64,000 bases of DNA from Bacteroidota bacterium. GTDB taxonomy: Bacteria > Bacteroidota > Bacteroidia > AKYH767-A > 2013-40CM-41-45. Within the stretch, counting starts at the first letter, position 1; each line of letters starts with the position of its first letter. The DNA lies in NCBI GenBank assembly GCA_016711505.1, contig JADJSV010000001.1, positions 558,001-622,000 on the forward strand, in the 5' to 3' direction. Of this stretch, positions 36,735-45,169 are shown piece by piece. Both the position numbers and the translations under genes were made by a program. A model generated the notes under the pieces. That model ran no database searches and had not been told where the DNA came from. It worked only from the letters and a program-made list of their open reading frames with translations.

Positions 36735-38136
36735 ATGACTACTAAAAATATACTCGACATCATTTATCTTTTTGCTTCTGTCACTTTTGTGATAGGACTA
36801 AAAATGTTAAGTGGTCCTCAAACTGCCAGAAGAGGAAATCTCTGGGCTGCTTTTGGAATGACGCTGGCTGTTGCCGGAACTATTTTTTTACATGATGGTG
36901 AAGTTGCTTCTATCATTTACATACTTATCGGACTTGCATTGGCAATCGGTAGTATTATTGGATTTGTAGCTGCGAAAAAAGTAAAGATGACATCAATGCC
37001 GGAGATGGTTTCTCTCTTCAATGGTATGGGTGGAGCTTGTGCTGCATTGATATCATTACTGGAATTTCATCACAATGTCGGAGAGACAAGCAGAATTGCC
37101 ATCATCATGGTAGGACTGGTGATCGGATCTGTTTCTTTTTCGGGAAGTATCATTGCCTTTATGAAACTGAATGGTACATTAAGTAAATCTATACGACTCC
37201 CGAATTATAATTTCATCAACCTGATAATGATGATCGTTACGATAGGTGTTGCTGTTTATGTAACAGTGTCAGGAACGGACAGTAATGTTCTTCTTTATGG
37301 AACTTTTGCTTTAGCATTATTATACGGAGTATTATTTGTTGTTCCAATTGGTGGAGCAGATATGCCGGTTGTTATTTCATTGCTGAACTCTTTCACAGGA
37401 TTAGCAGCAGCATTCGGCGGATTTCTTATATGACAATCAGGTTATGTTGACTGGTGGTATCCTTGTCGGATCTGCAGGTACGATCCTTACACTTGAAATG
37501 TGCCGTGCAATGAATCGTCCGCTGTTCAATGTGATCTTCGGTGCATTCGGAGAAAGTGCTGCAACAGGTGCAAGCGCAGCAATGAGTGGCACAATTAAAG
37601 ACATTTCAATCAGCGATGCTGCTGTACTATTAAACTACTCGAAAAAAGTGATCATCGTTCCGGGCTATGGATTAGCAGTTGCTCAGGCACAACATATCAT
37701 TCACGAACTTGAAATGGTACTTGAAGAACGTGGTGTACAGGTAAAATATGCAATTCATCCTGTTGCCGGTCGTATGCCGGGACACATGAACGTATTGCTT
37801 GCCGAAAGTAATGTTGACTACGGAAAACTTTCTGAAATGGATGAGATCAATCCTGAATTTGCTACTACCGATGTAGTCCTTGTTGTCGGAGCAAATGATG
37901 TTGTAAATCCTGCAGCAAAAACTGACCCTGCCTCTCCTATTTATGGAATGCCTATTCTTGATGTCGAAGCTGCAAAACATATTATCATCAATAAAAGAAG
38001 TATGAATGCCGGTTATGCAGGAATTGAAAACCAGTTATTTTATGATCCGAAGACTTCAATGCTTTTTGGTGATGCGAAAGCTGCGCTTAACAAAACTTGT
38101 TACGGAGATAAAATCGCTCTGAAAAGTGAAAAGTGA
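36735..38136 (+). CDS. pntB: NAD(P) transhydrogenase subunit beta, frameshifted in this sequence
   Basis: Two frames, 36735-37433 and 37444-38136, make one PntB of about 466 residues: N-terminal membrane helices with SVSFSGSIIAFMKLNG, then the NADP-binding dIII domain with VPGYGLAVAQAQH, YAIHPVAGRMPGHMNVLLAE and VVLVVGANDVVNPAA. Dropping A37428 (or one neighbouring T) restores AFGGFLYDNQVMLTGG. The stop codon is inside AAAAGTGAAAAG heptamer-like sequence, so the last residues (LKSEK) come from a repeat arm. All conserved motifs are intact. Confidence 0.9.
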
Positions 38137-38184
38137 AAGAAAAAAAGAAAAAAGAAAAAAAACAACTAGAAATAAATTAAGATT

Positions 38185-38601
38185 ATGACAAACAGAACAT
38201 TTACGATGATCAAACCGGATGGAGTTGCAAACAACTACATTGGTGCTATCCTCGCAAAGATCAACGAAGCGGGTTTCCGTATCGTTGCAATGAAATATAC
38301 TCAGCTAACTCCTGAGCGTGCAGGTGAATTTTATGCAGTTCACAAAGAGCGTCCATTCTACAATGACTTAGTAAAATATATGTCATCAGGTCCGATCGTA
38401 GCTTGTATCCTTGAGAAATCAAATGCAATCGAAGACTTCCGCAAACTGATCGGCGCGACAGATCCTGCTAAAGCAGAAAAAGGAACCATCCGTAATCTCT
38501 ATGCAAAATCAATCGAAGCCAATGCGGTTCACGGTTCGGATAGCGATGAGAATGCAGCAATTGAAGGGAACTTCTTTTTTGCTGGAACAGAACGGTTTTA
38601 A
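38185..38601 (+). CDS. ndk: Nucleoside diphosphate kinase
   Basis: 138 residues, the standard length. Active-site His116 lies in ANAVHGSDS; TFTMIKPDGV is the N-terminal signature, and HKERPFYNDLVKYMSSGP the substrate loop. It balances NTP/NDP pools. Codon use is more biased to C-ending codons than in the neighbours, as expected of a well-expressed gene. Confidence 0.96.
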   Translation: MTNRTFTMIKPDGVANNYIGAILAKINEAGFRIVAMKYTQLTPERAGEFYAVHKERPFYNDLVKYMSSGPIVACILEKSNAIEDFRKLIGATDPAKAEKGTIRNLYAKSIEANAVHGSDSDENAAIEGNFFFAGTERF

Positions 38602-38604
38602 CGA

Positions 38605-38749
38605 ATAGTGAATAACGAATAGTGAAAAGTGAAAAGTGAAAAACAGGCGTTGTATTAAAGTATCTTCTTTGCTAAAACGCTTGTTTTTCTTTTTTCACTT
38701 TTCACTTTTCACTTTTCACTTTTTCATTACTCGTTATTCGTCATTCAAT
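38605..38749. repeat. Heptamer-arm hairpin, GAATAGT/GAAAAGT and CACTTTT arms
   Basis: Left arm GAATAGT GAATAAC GAATAGT GAAAAGT GAAAAGT; the right arm is CACTTTT x4 (38695-38722), then TCATTACTCGTTATTCGTCATTC (partly pairing with the left end). Inner stem AAACAGGCGTT / AAACGCTTGTTT. Sits between convergent ndk and the DUF721 gene. The unit drifts from GAATAAC to GAAAAGT within one arm while keeping length 7. Confidence 0.85.
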
Positions 38750-38756
38750 AAATTAG

Positions 38757-39056
38757 TTATTTGAATACTATCTCCGAAAGCACATCCGCCTTCACTTCCT
38801 CATTCAGCGATGAAATAATTTTTTCTTTTGCCATAAAAAGTTCCTGGCGCAGGGAGGCTGATGAGAGCGTTACAAAAAGTGTTTTATCAATTACTTTGAT
38901 TTCAATTGTTCTATGGGCTACTGCAGGTCCCATCACTTTCTCCCACGCATTGATGATCCGCACATGATTCATCTTATCTTCTAACCGATACGATTTGATC
39001 ATTGCTTCCAGAGCTTCTTTCATGCTCAGGTCGTTGGATTTGCGGTAGGATTTCAT
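38757..39056 (-). CDS. DUF721 (DciA-like) protein
   Basis: 99 residues from ATG at 39056 (MKSYRKSNDLSMKEAL). The longer ORF has a non-homologous leader. The DUF721 core is visible: IINAWEKVMGPAVAHRT then LFVTLSSASLRQELFMAKEKI. DUF721 proteins include DciA, a helicase-loading factor, and in Bacteroidota the gene is often next to recF, as here. The exact role in this organism is inferred from context. Confidence 0.82.
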   Translation of the reverse strand: MKSYRKSNDLSMKEALEAMIKSYRLEDKMNHVRIINAWEKVMGPAVAHRTIEIKVIDKTLFVTLSSASLRQELFMAKEKIISSLNEEVKADVLSEIVFK

Positions 39057-39124
39057 TGGTTCGAAGGTAGCACTTTTGGGAAATTGTATTGATTGTTTTG
39101 CAACAAAGTACATGGTTCATCATC

Positions 39125-39197
39125 AAGGTTAAAGGTCAGAGGTCACGCTACTTACTTTCAGGCCGCGTGACCTCTGACCTGTGACCTTTGACCTTTT
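39125..39197. repeat. Heptamer-arm hairpin, AGGTCAG / CTGACCT with GGTCACGC core
   Basis: Left AAGGTTAAAGGTCAGAGGTC then CACGCTAC, right GCGTGACCTCTGACCT and GTGACCTTTGACC. The right arm reaches the recF stop region. Arm and core match 28095-28212, 11 kb away, although the flanks do not. Confidence 0.85.
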
Positions 39198-40300
39198 TAA
39201 AGAACTGCCACCGCCATCCCTTCAACCTCAAAACACCTAACCTCTTCCCCTATCCTTTTGAAAATTTCCAGAACTCTGTCAAGATGTGTATCGGTAATAA
39301 AGATCTGTCCGAAATTATGTTTGCTTACGAGCTCCATCAGTTTTGAGATACGGCTGTCGTCGAGCTTTTCGTAGATATCGTCGAGGAGCAAAATCGGTTT
39401 CATGTTTTTCAACTGTGCCATGAAGTCGAATTGCGCAAGTTTCATTGCGATCAGAAATGATTTCTGCTGACCTTGTGAGGCAAACTTTTTCACAGGAAAA
39501 CCATTGATCATAAAGATCAGATCGTCTCTATGTGTTCCTGATGTTGTGTATTGAAGTACTTTGTCTTTCTCTAAAGATTTCTGCAATAATTCTGCAAATG
39601 AATTTTCGTTTAAATCGGAATCGTATTTTATATCGATGGTCTCCTTACCTCCTGAAATAAAATCATAGTATCGTGCAAAGATGGGAATCAGTTCTTCTAT
39701 GAATTTTTGCCGGACTGAGTGAATTCTATTTCCGAGTGGAATCAACTGTTCATCCCAGATAGACAGCGAATCACTATCAAATTTTCTGCTCTGATACGCT
39801 TGCTTGAGATATGCATTCCGTTGGGAGATTACGCGACCGTAACTGATCAGATCCTCCAGATAGACACGATCAAATTGAGAAACGATACTGTCAAGAAAAC
39901 GACGTCGGTCTTCACTTCCATCTGTAATCAGACTCACATCAGTCGGTGAGATCATTACAACAGGAATAAAACCTATATGATCAGCCAAACGATCGTACTC
40001 TTTCTGATTCCGCTTCAGCACCTTCTTCTGACCTTTTTTAAATCCGCATGAAATTGTTTCATCTACGCCATTGAGATCGAAAATTCCCTGCAATACAAAC
40101 ATTTCTTCGCCTCTTTTAACATTCTGGAGATCGGCAGAATTGAAATAACTTTTGCACATAGCCAGATAATGGATAGCATCCAGCAAATTCGTCTTTCCTT
40201 CACCGTTTCCACCTGTAAAAGCATTAACACCGCCGGAAAGCTCAATATCGACTGTCTCGTAATTCTTAAAATTTACCAGTGAAAGTTTTTTCAGGAACAT
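39197..40300 (-). CDS. recF: DNA replication and repair protein RecF
   Basis: 367 residues. It has the N-terminal LSLVNFKNYE followed by Walker A GGNGEGKT (30-37), the mid region VMISPTDVSLITDGSEDRRR, the signature FASQGQQKSFLIAMKLAQ and the Walker B LLLDDIYEKLDDSR. It loads RecA at gaps with RecOR. The DUF721 gene follows 140 bp downstream. Confidence 0.95.
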   Translation of the reverse strand: MFLKKLSLVNFKNYETVDIELSGGVNAFTGGNGEGKTNLLDAIHYLAMCKSYFNSADLQNVKRGEEMFVLQGIFDLNGVDETISCGFKKGQKKVLKRNQKEYDRLADHIGFIPVVMISPTDVSLITDGSEDRRRFLDSIVSQFDRVYLEDLISYGRVISQRNAYLKQAYQSRKFDSDSLSIWDEQLIPLGNRIHSVRQKFIEELIPIFARYYDFISGGKETIDIKYDSDLNENSFAELLQKSLEKDKVLQYTTSGTHRDDLIFMINGFPVKKFASQGQQKSFLIAMKLAQFDFMAQLKNMKPILLLDDIYEKLDDSRISKLMELVSKHNFGQIFITDTHLDRVLEIFKRIGEEVRCFEVEGMAVAVL

Positions 40301-40484
40301 AAGCGCCGAAGGTACGCAGCAGGTTGTAATTTCTGGTTCGAAACATTTAAAAAAGAGGTCTGATTTTCAGAATGTCATGATCTGAGTACCTACCTCACAA
40401 CAGATTATACCGCCTAAATTCATTAATTAACCCAAATATGTGGAAAAGTAGGCCATTTATGAGGAAAATCTGTGGATTTATGAT

Positions 40485-40492
40485 TATCTTTG
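40485..40492 (+). promoter_or_regulatory. Putative Bacteroidota -7 promoter element
   Basis: TATCTTTG matches the TAnnTTTG -7 consensus, 35 bp before the TPR gene start. No strong -33 TTTG is seen at the right distance, so this is tentative. Confidence 0.4.
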
Positions 40493-40527
40493 GTCTACCA
40501 ATCTTTTTCAGGACCTAATTTTTTTAA

Positions 40528-41946
40528 ATGGAAGAAGAAGAATTCTTAAATAATGACGATCAGCAAAAGCAGATACGTTATTCCATAGAGCGATACGAAG
40601 AAATGATTCGCAACAAAGATGCATACTTCTTTGATGTTGATGCATTCGTGAATATTGTTGACTATTACATTGAACGGAATGACCCTGTAAAAGCACTTCA
40701 GGTAATCGAATATGCAAAAGACCAGCATCCGGATTCTGTTGAATTCCTGCTCAGGGAAGCTCAGCTGCTTGCTATGGTAGAGCGTTTTGATGACGCTCTG
40801 TATATTCTTGGAAAAGCTGAGAAGATTACTCCACTTGATCCGGATCTGTATATGATCCGCGGAAGTATTTATTCGCAGCAGCAGCAGTTTGAAAAAGCAA
40901 TTGAGAGTTTCAATAAAGCCATTCCTTTAGCTGAAGAGCTTGATATGCTTTATCTGAACCTCGCTTATGTTTATGAAAGCTGGGGCGATTATAACAAAGC
41001 TATTGACTATTTAAAGCTAAGTCTGGAAAATAATCCTGAGAACGAAATCGCACTATACGAGATCGCTTTCTGTTTTGAATTCACTGAACGGTTTGAGGAC
41101 AGTATTGACTTCTATAACCGGTTCATCGATATTCAACCATACAGTTTTCCGGCTTGGTACAATCTGGGGAATGTTTATAACAGACAGAATCGTTTTGAAG
41201 ATGCTCTTGAGGCGTATGATTATTGTCTTGCCATTAAGGATGATTTTTCATCTGCCTATTTCAATAAAGGAAATACGCTTGCGAATCTGAATCGTTATAA
41301 AGATGCAATCGATTGTTATAAAAAGACCTTTGAATTTGAAGCACCGGATGCATTGACGTATTATAACATCGGAGAATGCTACGAACAACTTGAGGATGCA
41401 CAAAGAGCACGCGATTACTATAAGAAAGCGACAAAACTGGATCCAAACCTTGCTGAAGCCTGGTTAGGAATTGGTATTACTCTGCAAAATGAGGAACGAT
41501 GGTTTGAGGCTACTCACTACATAAAAAAAGCTATTGAACTCGACGATAAAAACGCTGAATTCTGGTTTGCTATGGGTGATGCTGAATATCATCTCGACAA
41601 TTATGTTGCTGCCGAAGGTCATTACAAAAAAGTTATTGATCTGGAACCCGATAATCAGGATATCTGGTTAGAATACTCTCATCTTTTGATGGCAGATAAC
41701 CGTGCTGATGAGGCTCTGGAATTAATTAAAAAAGGGATGATTTTTCTCCCTAATTCTGCCGAATTAATTTACCGTCTTGCATGTTATTACTACTCAATAG
41801 GTAATATTCAGGAATCTTACAATGTACTTGCCTCTGCATTGGATAAAAATGTACAACTTTGTCATACGGTCTTCGAGTATTCTCCGGCCATGGAAAACGA
41901 TCGGCATATACTCGAAATAATTGACCTATATAAAAACCGCATATGA
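40528..41946 (+). CDS. Tetratricopeptide repeat protein
   Basis: 472 residues, acidic N-terminus (MEEEEFLNNDDQQKQ), then about twelve TPRs (for example DLYMIRGSIYSQQQQFEKAI, LYLNLAYVYESWGDYNKAI, AWYNLGNVYNRQNRFEDAL). No signal peptide or membrane helix, hence cytosolic scaffold. The stop overlaps the start of the ComA homologue by ATGA, so translation is coupled. The partner protein is unknown. Confidence 0.9.
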   Translation: MEEEEFLNNDDQQKQIRYSIERYEEMIRNKDAYFFDVDAFVNIVDYYIERNDPVKALQVIEYAKDQHPDSVEFLLREAQLLAMVERFDDALYILGKAEKITPLDPDLYMIRGSIYSQQQQFEKAIESFNKAIPLAEELDMLYLNLAYVYESWGDYNKAIDYLKLSLENNPENEIALYEIAFCFEFTERFEDSIDFYNRFIDIQPYSFPAWYNLGNVYNRQNRFEDALEAYDYCLAIKDDFSSAYFNKGNTLANLNRYKDAIDCYKKTFEFEAPDALTYYNIGECYEQLEDAQRARDYYKKATKLDPNLAEAWLGIGITLQNEERWFEATHYIKKAIELDDKNAEFWFAMGDAEYHLDNYVAAEGHYKKVIDLEPDNQDIWLEYSHLLMADNRADEALELIKKGMIFLPNSAELIYRLACYYYSIGNIQESYNVLASALDKNVQLCHTVFEYSPAMENDRHILEIIDLYKNRI

Positions 41947-42722
41947 ATTTCTTACTCGATAATATACCTCAGCGGACGTCCAAACCGCGTGGATCAGGAT
42001 TGACCATGATCATGGACAAAGGGCTAAGTACCCGACAAGCTGAAGATATGCTTGATGTTTCTGCCCCCTATATTGACATTGTGAAATTAGGTTTCGGAAG
42101 TTCTTACGTTACGCCTAATCTTGAAAAGAAAATTGAAGTCTATCGCTCAGCGAATATACCGGTCTATTTCGGTGGAACTTTGCTGGAAGCTTTCATTGTC
42201 AGGAAAAAGTTTGACGACTATATTCGTTTACTTGAAAAATACAAGCTCACACATGCTGAAGTAAGCGACGGATCTATTCAACTGGATCACGGAAAGAAAC
42301 TTGATTTTATCCGTAAACTGAGTAAGCATTGTACAGTTATCACTGAAGTGGGCTCGAAAGAAGAAGGTATAATCATTCATCCATCGAAATGGATCGATAT
42401 GATTGAAAGTGAAATCCAGGCCGGTGCCTGGAAAGTAATTGCTGAAGCACGTGAAAGCGGAACTGTTGGTATCTATAGACCTAATGGAAAGGCACACGTT
42501 GTTCTGATCAATAAAATTCTGGCAAGAGTCAAAGCTGAAAATATTATCTGGGAAACTCCGAATAAAAGTGGACAGGTTTATTTTATTAAGTTAATCGGTG
42601 CAGATGTAAACCTGGGAAACATTTCGCCTACAGAAGTTATTGCACTTGAATCGCTTCGAATAGGTTTGCGAAGTGATACATTCTTTCAGTTTCTCGATAA
42701 AAAAATGAACGCTCCAATTTAA
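41943..42722 (+). CDS. Phosphosulfolactate synthase homologue (ComA family)
   Basis: 259 residues of TIM-barrel type. Recognisable stretches: KPRGSGLTMIMDKGLS, YIDIVKLGFGSSYV, ITEVGSKEEG and IIWETPNKSGQVYFIKLIG. ComA adds sulfite to PEP to make phosphosulfolactate, a first step to sulfonates (coenzyme M in archaea; sulfolactate or sulfonolipid head groups elsewhere). No ComB/ComC genes lie nearby. Coupled by a 4-bp overlap to the TPR gene; a terminator follows. Confidence 0.85.
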   Translation: MNFLLDNIPQRTSKPRGSGLTMIMDKGLSTRQAEDMLDVSAPYIDIVKLGFGSSYVTPNLEKKIEVYRSANIPVYFGGTLLEAFIVRKKFDDYIRLLEKYKLTHAEVSDGSIQLDHGKKLDFIRKLSKHCTVITEVGSKEEGIIIHPSKWIDMIESEIQAGAWKVIAEARESGTVGIYRPNGKAHVVLINKILARVKAENIIWETPNKSGQVYFIKLIGADVNLGNISPTEVIALESLRIGLRSDTFFQFLDKKMNAPI

Positions 42723-42728
42723 AATATA

Positions 42729-42752
42729 CACCCGGTTCTGCCGGGTGTTTTT
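42729..42752 (+). terminator. Rho-independent terminator
   Basis: CACCCGG (42729-42735) pairs perfectly with CCGGGTG (42741-42747), with a 5-base loop and five T. It ends the TPR-ComA transcript. It also shows that the following lipoprotein starts at 42763 and not at 42745. Confidence 0.85.
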
Positions 42753-42762
42753 GATTATTGCA

Positions 42763-43215
42763 ATGACAAAATTGATTTATCTGCTAGTTATTCTCCTTTG
42801 CTCTTCTTGTCTGACCAGAAAGAATATTGATTTTAAATCAATAGAAAATGTTACATATGCTTCAGAGAATAATTCTCCTGTAATTAAATTCGATCTCAAA
42901 ATTCATAATCCGAATAACTGGGGTCTGAGAGTTACAGATGTAAACACAAATGTATCGATAGATAATAAAATGATCGGGTCTACACTTCTTCCTGAGACAA
43001 TTAAAATTGCCAGGAAGTCAGATATTCTCATTCCGATGCAATTAAATCTTTCCCTGGCTGACTTGCTTACATTTTTGCCGCAAGGACTTAGCCTTTTCAC
43101 AGGTAATAAAACAACGATCAATACCTCTGTTGATGGCGGGATTACATTAAAGAAATTTTTATTCAGAAAACGTATTGCAATAAATCTGAAGCAAGAACTT
43201 GATTTGAACCGGTAG
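42763..43215 (+). CDS. LEA14-like (LEA type 2) lipoprotein
   Basis: 150 residues from the ATG at 42763, the first after the terminator, starting a lipoprotein signal with lipobox LLCSSC. The mature protein has the LEA-2 beta-sandwich pattern: IKFDLKIHNPNNWGLRVTDV is the hallmark N-P-N strand. Members are water-stress or surface proteins with unknown role in bacteria. 25 bp to the next DinB gene. Confidence 0.78.
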   Translation: MTKLIYLLVILLCSSCLTRKNIDFKSIENVTYASENNSPVIKFDLKIHNPNNWGLRVTDVNTNVSIDNKMIGSTLLPETIKIARKSDILIPMQLNLSLADLLTFLPQGLSLFTGNKTTINTSVDGGITLKKFLFRKRIAINLKQELDLNR

Positions 43216-43240
43216 TTGAATAAACAACCAGCATTGTATC

Positions 43241-43762
43241 ATGAACTACACACAAAAATTATCTGAAATAACAGCAACAGTTGAAAATGAATTCGGAAAT
43301 CTGAGTGAAGAAAAACTGAACATGAAGGCAAACCCTGAATCATGGAGCATTGCACAATGTATAGAACATCTGATCATATCAAACTCCAAATATTTTCCTG
43401 CATTTGAAGCGGTATTATCAGGAAAACATAAAATGACTTTCTGGGAGAGAAACAATCCATTAACAACTTACACCGGAAAGCAGATGGTCAAAACTCTTGG
43501 ACCTGTTGTAGTAAAGAAATTTCAGGCACCAAAACTTTTTCTCCCCTCCCGTTCTACAATTAAAGTCTCAATCATTAAAGACTTTATAGTTCATCAGGAA
43601 AAACTTTGTTCACTTTTAAAAAAACTAAACACTCCTCAATTTGAAAAAATTGTGATCACCTCTCCTGTTGCTGCTCTTCTCACTCTTAAACTCACCGATG
43701 CAATGGAAATCTTAGTTGCTCATGAAGAACGACACTTGAATCAAATGCTTCGTATTAATTAA
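43241..43762 (+). CDS. DinB-family protein
   Basis: 173 residues, four-helix metal-binding fold: NPESWSIAQCIEHLIISN with the first His, and the C-terminal AHEERHLNQM with the other ligand His residues. Likely cytosolic. Function in this organism is unknown (DNA-damage or thiol related in relatives). The gene ends just before the low-quality tract. Confidence 0.85.
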   Translation: MNYTQKLSEITATVENEFGNLSEEKLNMKANPESWSIAQCIEHLIISNSKYFPAFEAVLSGKHKMTFWERNNPLTTYTGKQMVKTLGPVVVKKFQAPKLFLPSRSTIKVSIIKDFIVHQEKLCSLLKKLNTPQFEKIVITSPVAALLTLKLTDAMEILVAHEERHLNQMLRIN

Positions 43763-43789
43763 TAAAGGAAAAGTTGTTTCCGGGAAGAG

Positions 43790-44155
43790 AATTTTTTTGG
43801 GGGGGCCCCCCCCATTAATAATTAATTATTTTCATTTTTGTCCGACCCAAAAAAACCCCTTTTATTTGGTGGTAAATAAAAAATAAATCCCCCCCCCCCC
43901 CCCCCCAACCCCCCCCCCCCCCCCCCCTCCCGTCGCCCTCCCCCTTCGGGGGGGGGGGGAGGCCGGGCCCGGCGGGGCCCCCCCCCCCCCAACAAAAAAA
44001 AATTGGGGGAGGGGGGGGGGCGGCCCCCCCCCAAACCCCCACGATTGGGGGGGGGCGCGGGGGGCCCCGGGGTTTTTTTTTGTCCCCAAAGGAAAAAAAA
44101 ACACAAAAAAACGGGAGGAAGCGGCTTCAAAAGGGGAAATTCATATCGGACGCTA
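43790..44155. other. Homopolymer-ridden stretch, probably sequencing/assembly artefact
   Basis: Runs of more than 15 C, runs of G, and long A tracts follow one another, unlike anything else in this AT-rich window. The runs begin abruptly after the DinB stop and end before 44160, where normal sequence (TAATTATTAATTATT) returns. ORFs here are Pro/Gly artefacts. The inverted TAATTATT-type flanks at 43814-43830 and 44158-44182 suggest that a strong hairpin (another heptamer element) lies inside and broke the base calling. Confidence 0.75.
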
Positions 44156-44182
44156 GTGATTAGTAATTATTAATTATTAATT

Positions 44183-44214
44183 AAAAAAAATCCCGCCGGT
44201 ATTAAGAGCGGGAT
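44183..44214 (-). terminator. Rho-independent terminator of the 262-residue protein gene
   Basis: On the minus strand ATCCCGC...GCGGGAT (7-bp stem, 44214 to 44190) is followed by eight U. It lies 39 bp after the stop codon at 44253 and shows that the sequence is again sound here. Confidence 0.8.
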
Positions 44215-44252
44215 CAACCTAAAGAAAATACACTAACCTGATACTAATTATA

Positions 44253-45041
44253 CTATTTTTCTTTTTGTCTTTTATAGATGAAAATTTGTCTGCCATTTTC
44301 TTTAATGATCACTTTCTCTAATTCCGGTGCGCTTTCACCTTTGTCACCGAATACGATAATGTGATCTTCATTATCCAGACTGTCAGGAATATTAAGATCA
44401 TCATGATCATACTTTTTTATGATCTTAGTCCTCTTGCCATTTTTGTCAATATTGATCTCAACGTGTTCTTTGTCTGAAGATGGGGATTCAGAAGGTGTCG
44501 GTGGAGATGGCGGCACTGGATGATTCGGATGATTGCCATGGAAATTTATATCAATATCATCATCCTCAAAGTGCATTTCAAATTTAAGATTTGCCATAGA
44601 AGCTTCAAGGTCTTGCATCACATCTTCCAATTCACGCATCGATTTATCAATTTCAATGTGGATATCCGCTGATTCACCTTTCTTTTTGTCACCGGACTTC
44701 TTTTTATCTCCGGAGCTGATATGCATACTGTAGGATAAACCTTTCTGATCCTTTCCACTTTCACTTTTTCTATTCTTCAGCATCGATAAATTCAAGTCAT
44801 GTTTGTCACTTATGCCTTGCATTACACTGTAAAACTCTTCATCATTGTCAACATTGAAAGTTGTGTCAATACTTTGACTATTCTTTTTATCCGTACTTTT
44901 ATATTTGAACTTTACTTCACCATTATCTTTACGGATCAACGAAACTGATTGGGCAAAGGTAACAGACAATGTCAGCAGGATTATGGCTACTCCGAGTACG
45001 ATCCAGGCTAATACAATACGTGAGGGAAATTTATTGATCAT
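44253..45041 (-). CDS. Membrane-anchored hypothetical protein, divergent from the sensor kinase
   Basis: 262 residues with an N-terminal membrane/signal segment (IVLAWIVLGVAIILLTLSVTFAQ), then a highly charged, low-complexity periplasmic part (SGDKKKSGDKKKGES, DDDIDINFHGNHPNHPVPPS). A C-terminal beta segment (IKENGRQIFIYKRQ) closes it. Divergent from the histidine kinase and 129 bp away, so it may be a target or partner of that system. Function unknown. Confidence 0.65.
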   Translation of the reverse strand: MINKFPSRIVLAWIVLGVAIILLTLSVTFAQSVSLIRKDNGEVKFKYKSTDKKNSQSIDTTFNVDNDEEFYSVMQGISDKHDLNLSMLKNRKSESGKDQKGLSYSMHISSGDKKKSGDKKKGESADIHIEIDKSMRELEDVMQDLEASMANLKFEMHFEDDDIDINFHGNHPNHPVPPSPPTPSESPSSDKEHVEINIDKNGKRTKIIKKYDHDDLNIPDSLDNEDHIIVFGDKGESAPELEKVIIKENGRQIFIYKRQKEK

Positions 45042-45155
45042 AATGGTGCCGTTTAATGAACCAAAGATAACTCCGGAAGAACAGAACAGGGTTAATGCGC
45101 CGTTAATCTCTGTTAAAGATTGGTTAAAGTCGACCTTTAAATGTTAACAGATTTG

Positions 45156-45163
45156 TATTTTTG
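45156..45163 (+). promoter_or_regulatory. Putative -7 promoter element of the kinase gene, implying a leaderless start
   Basis: TATTTTTG fits TAnnTTTG and ends only 6 bases before the ATG at 45170. Transcription would begin at or very near the start codon. Tentative. Confidence 0.4.
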
Positions 45164-45169
45164 CATGTA

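Noticed and set aside
37444..38136. Second half of pntB as an independent gene
   Set aside because: Sequence on both sides is continuous with PntB once one base is removed, and the half alone lacks part of the membrane domain.
43815..44130. Minus-strand Pro/Gly-rich ORFs
   Set aside because: They come only from homopolymer runs in a probable artefact.
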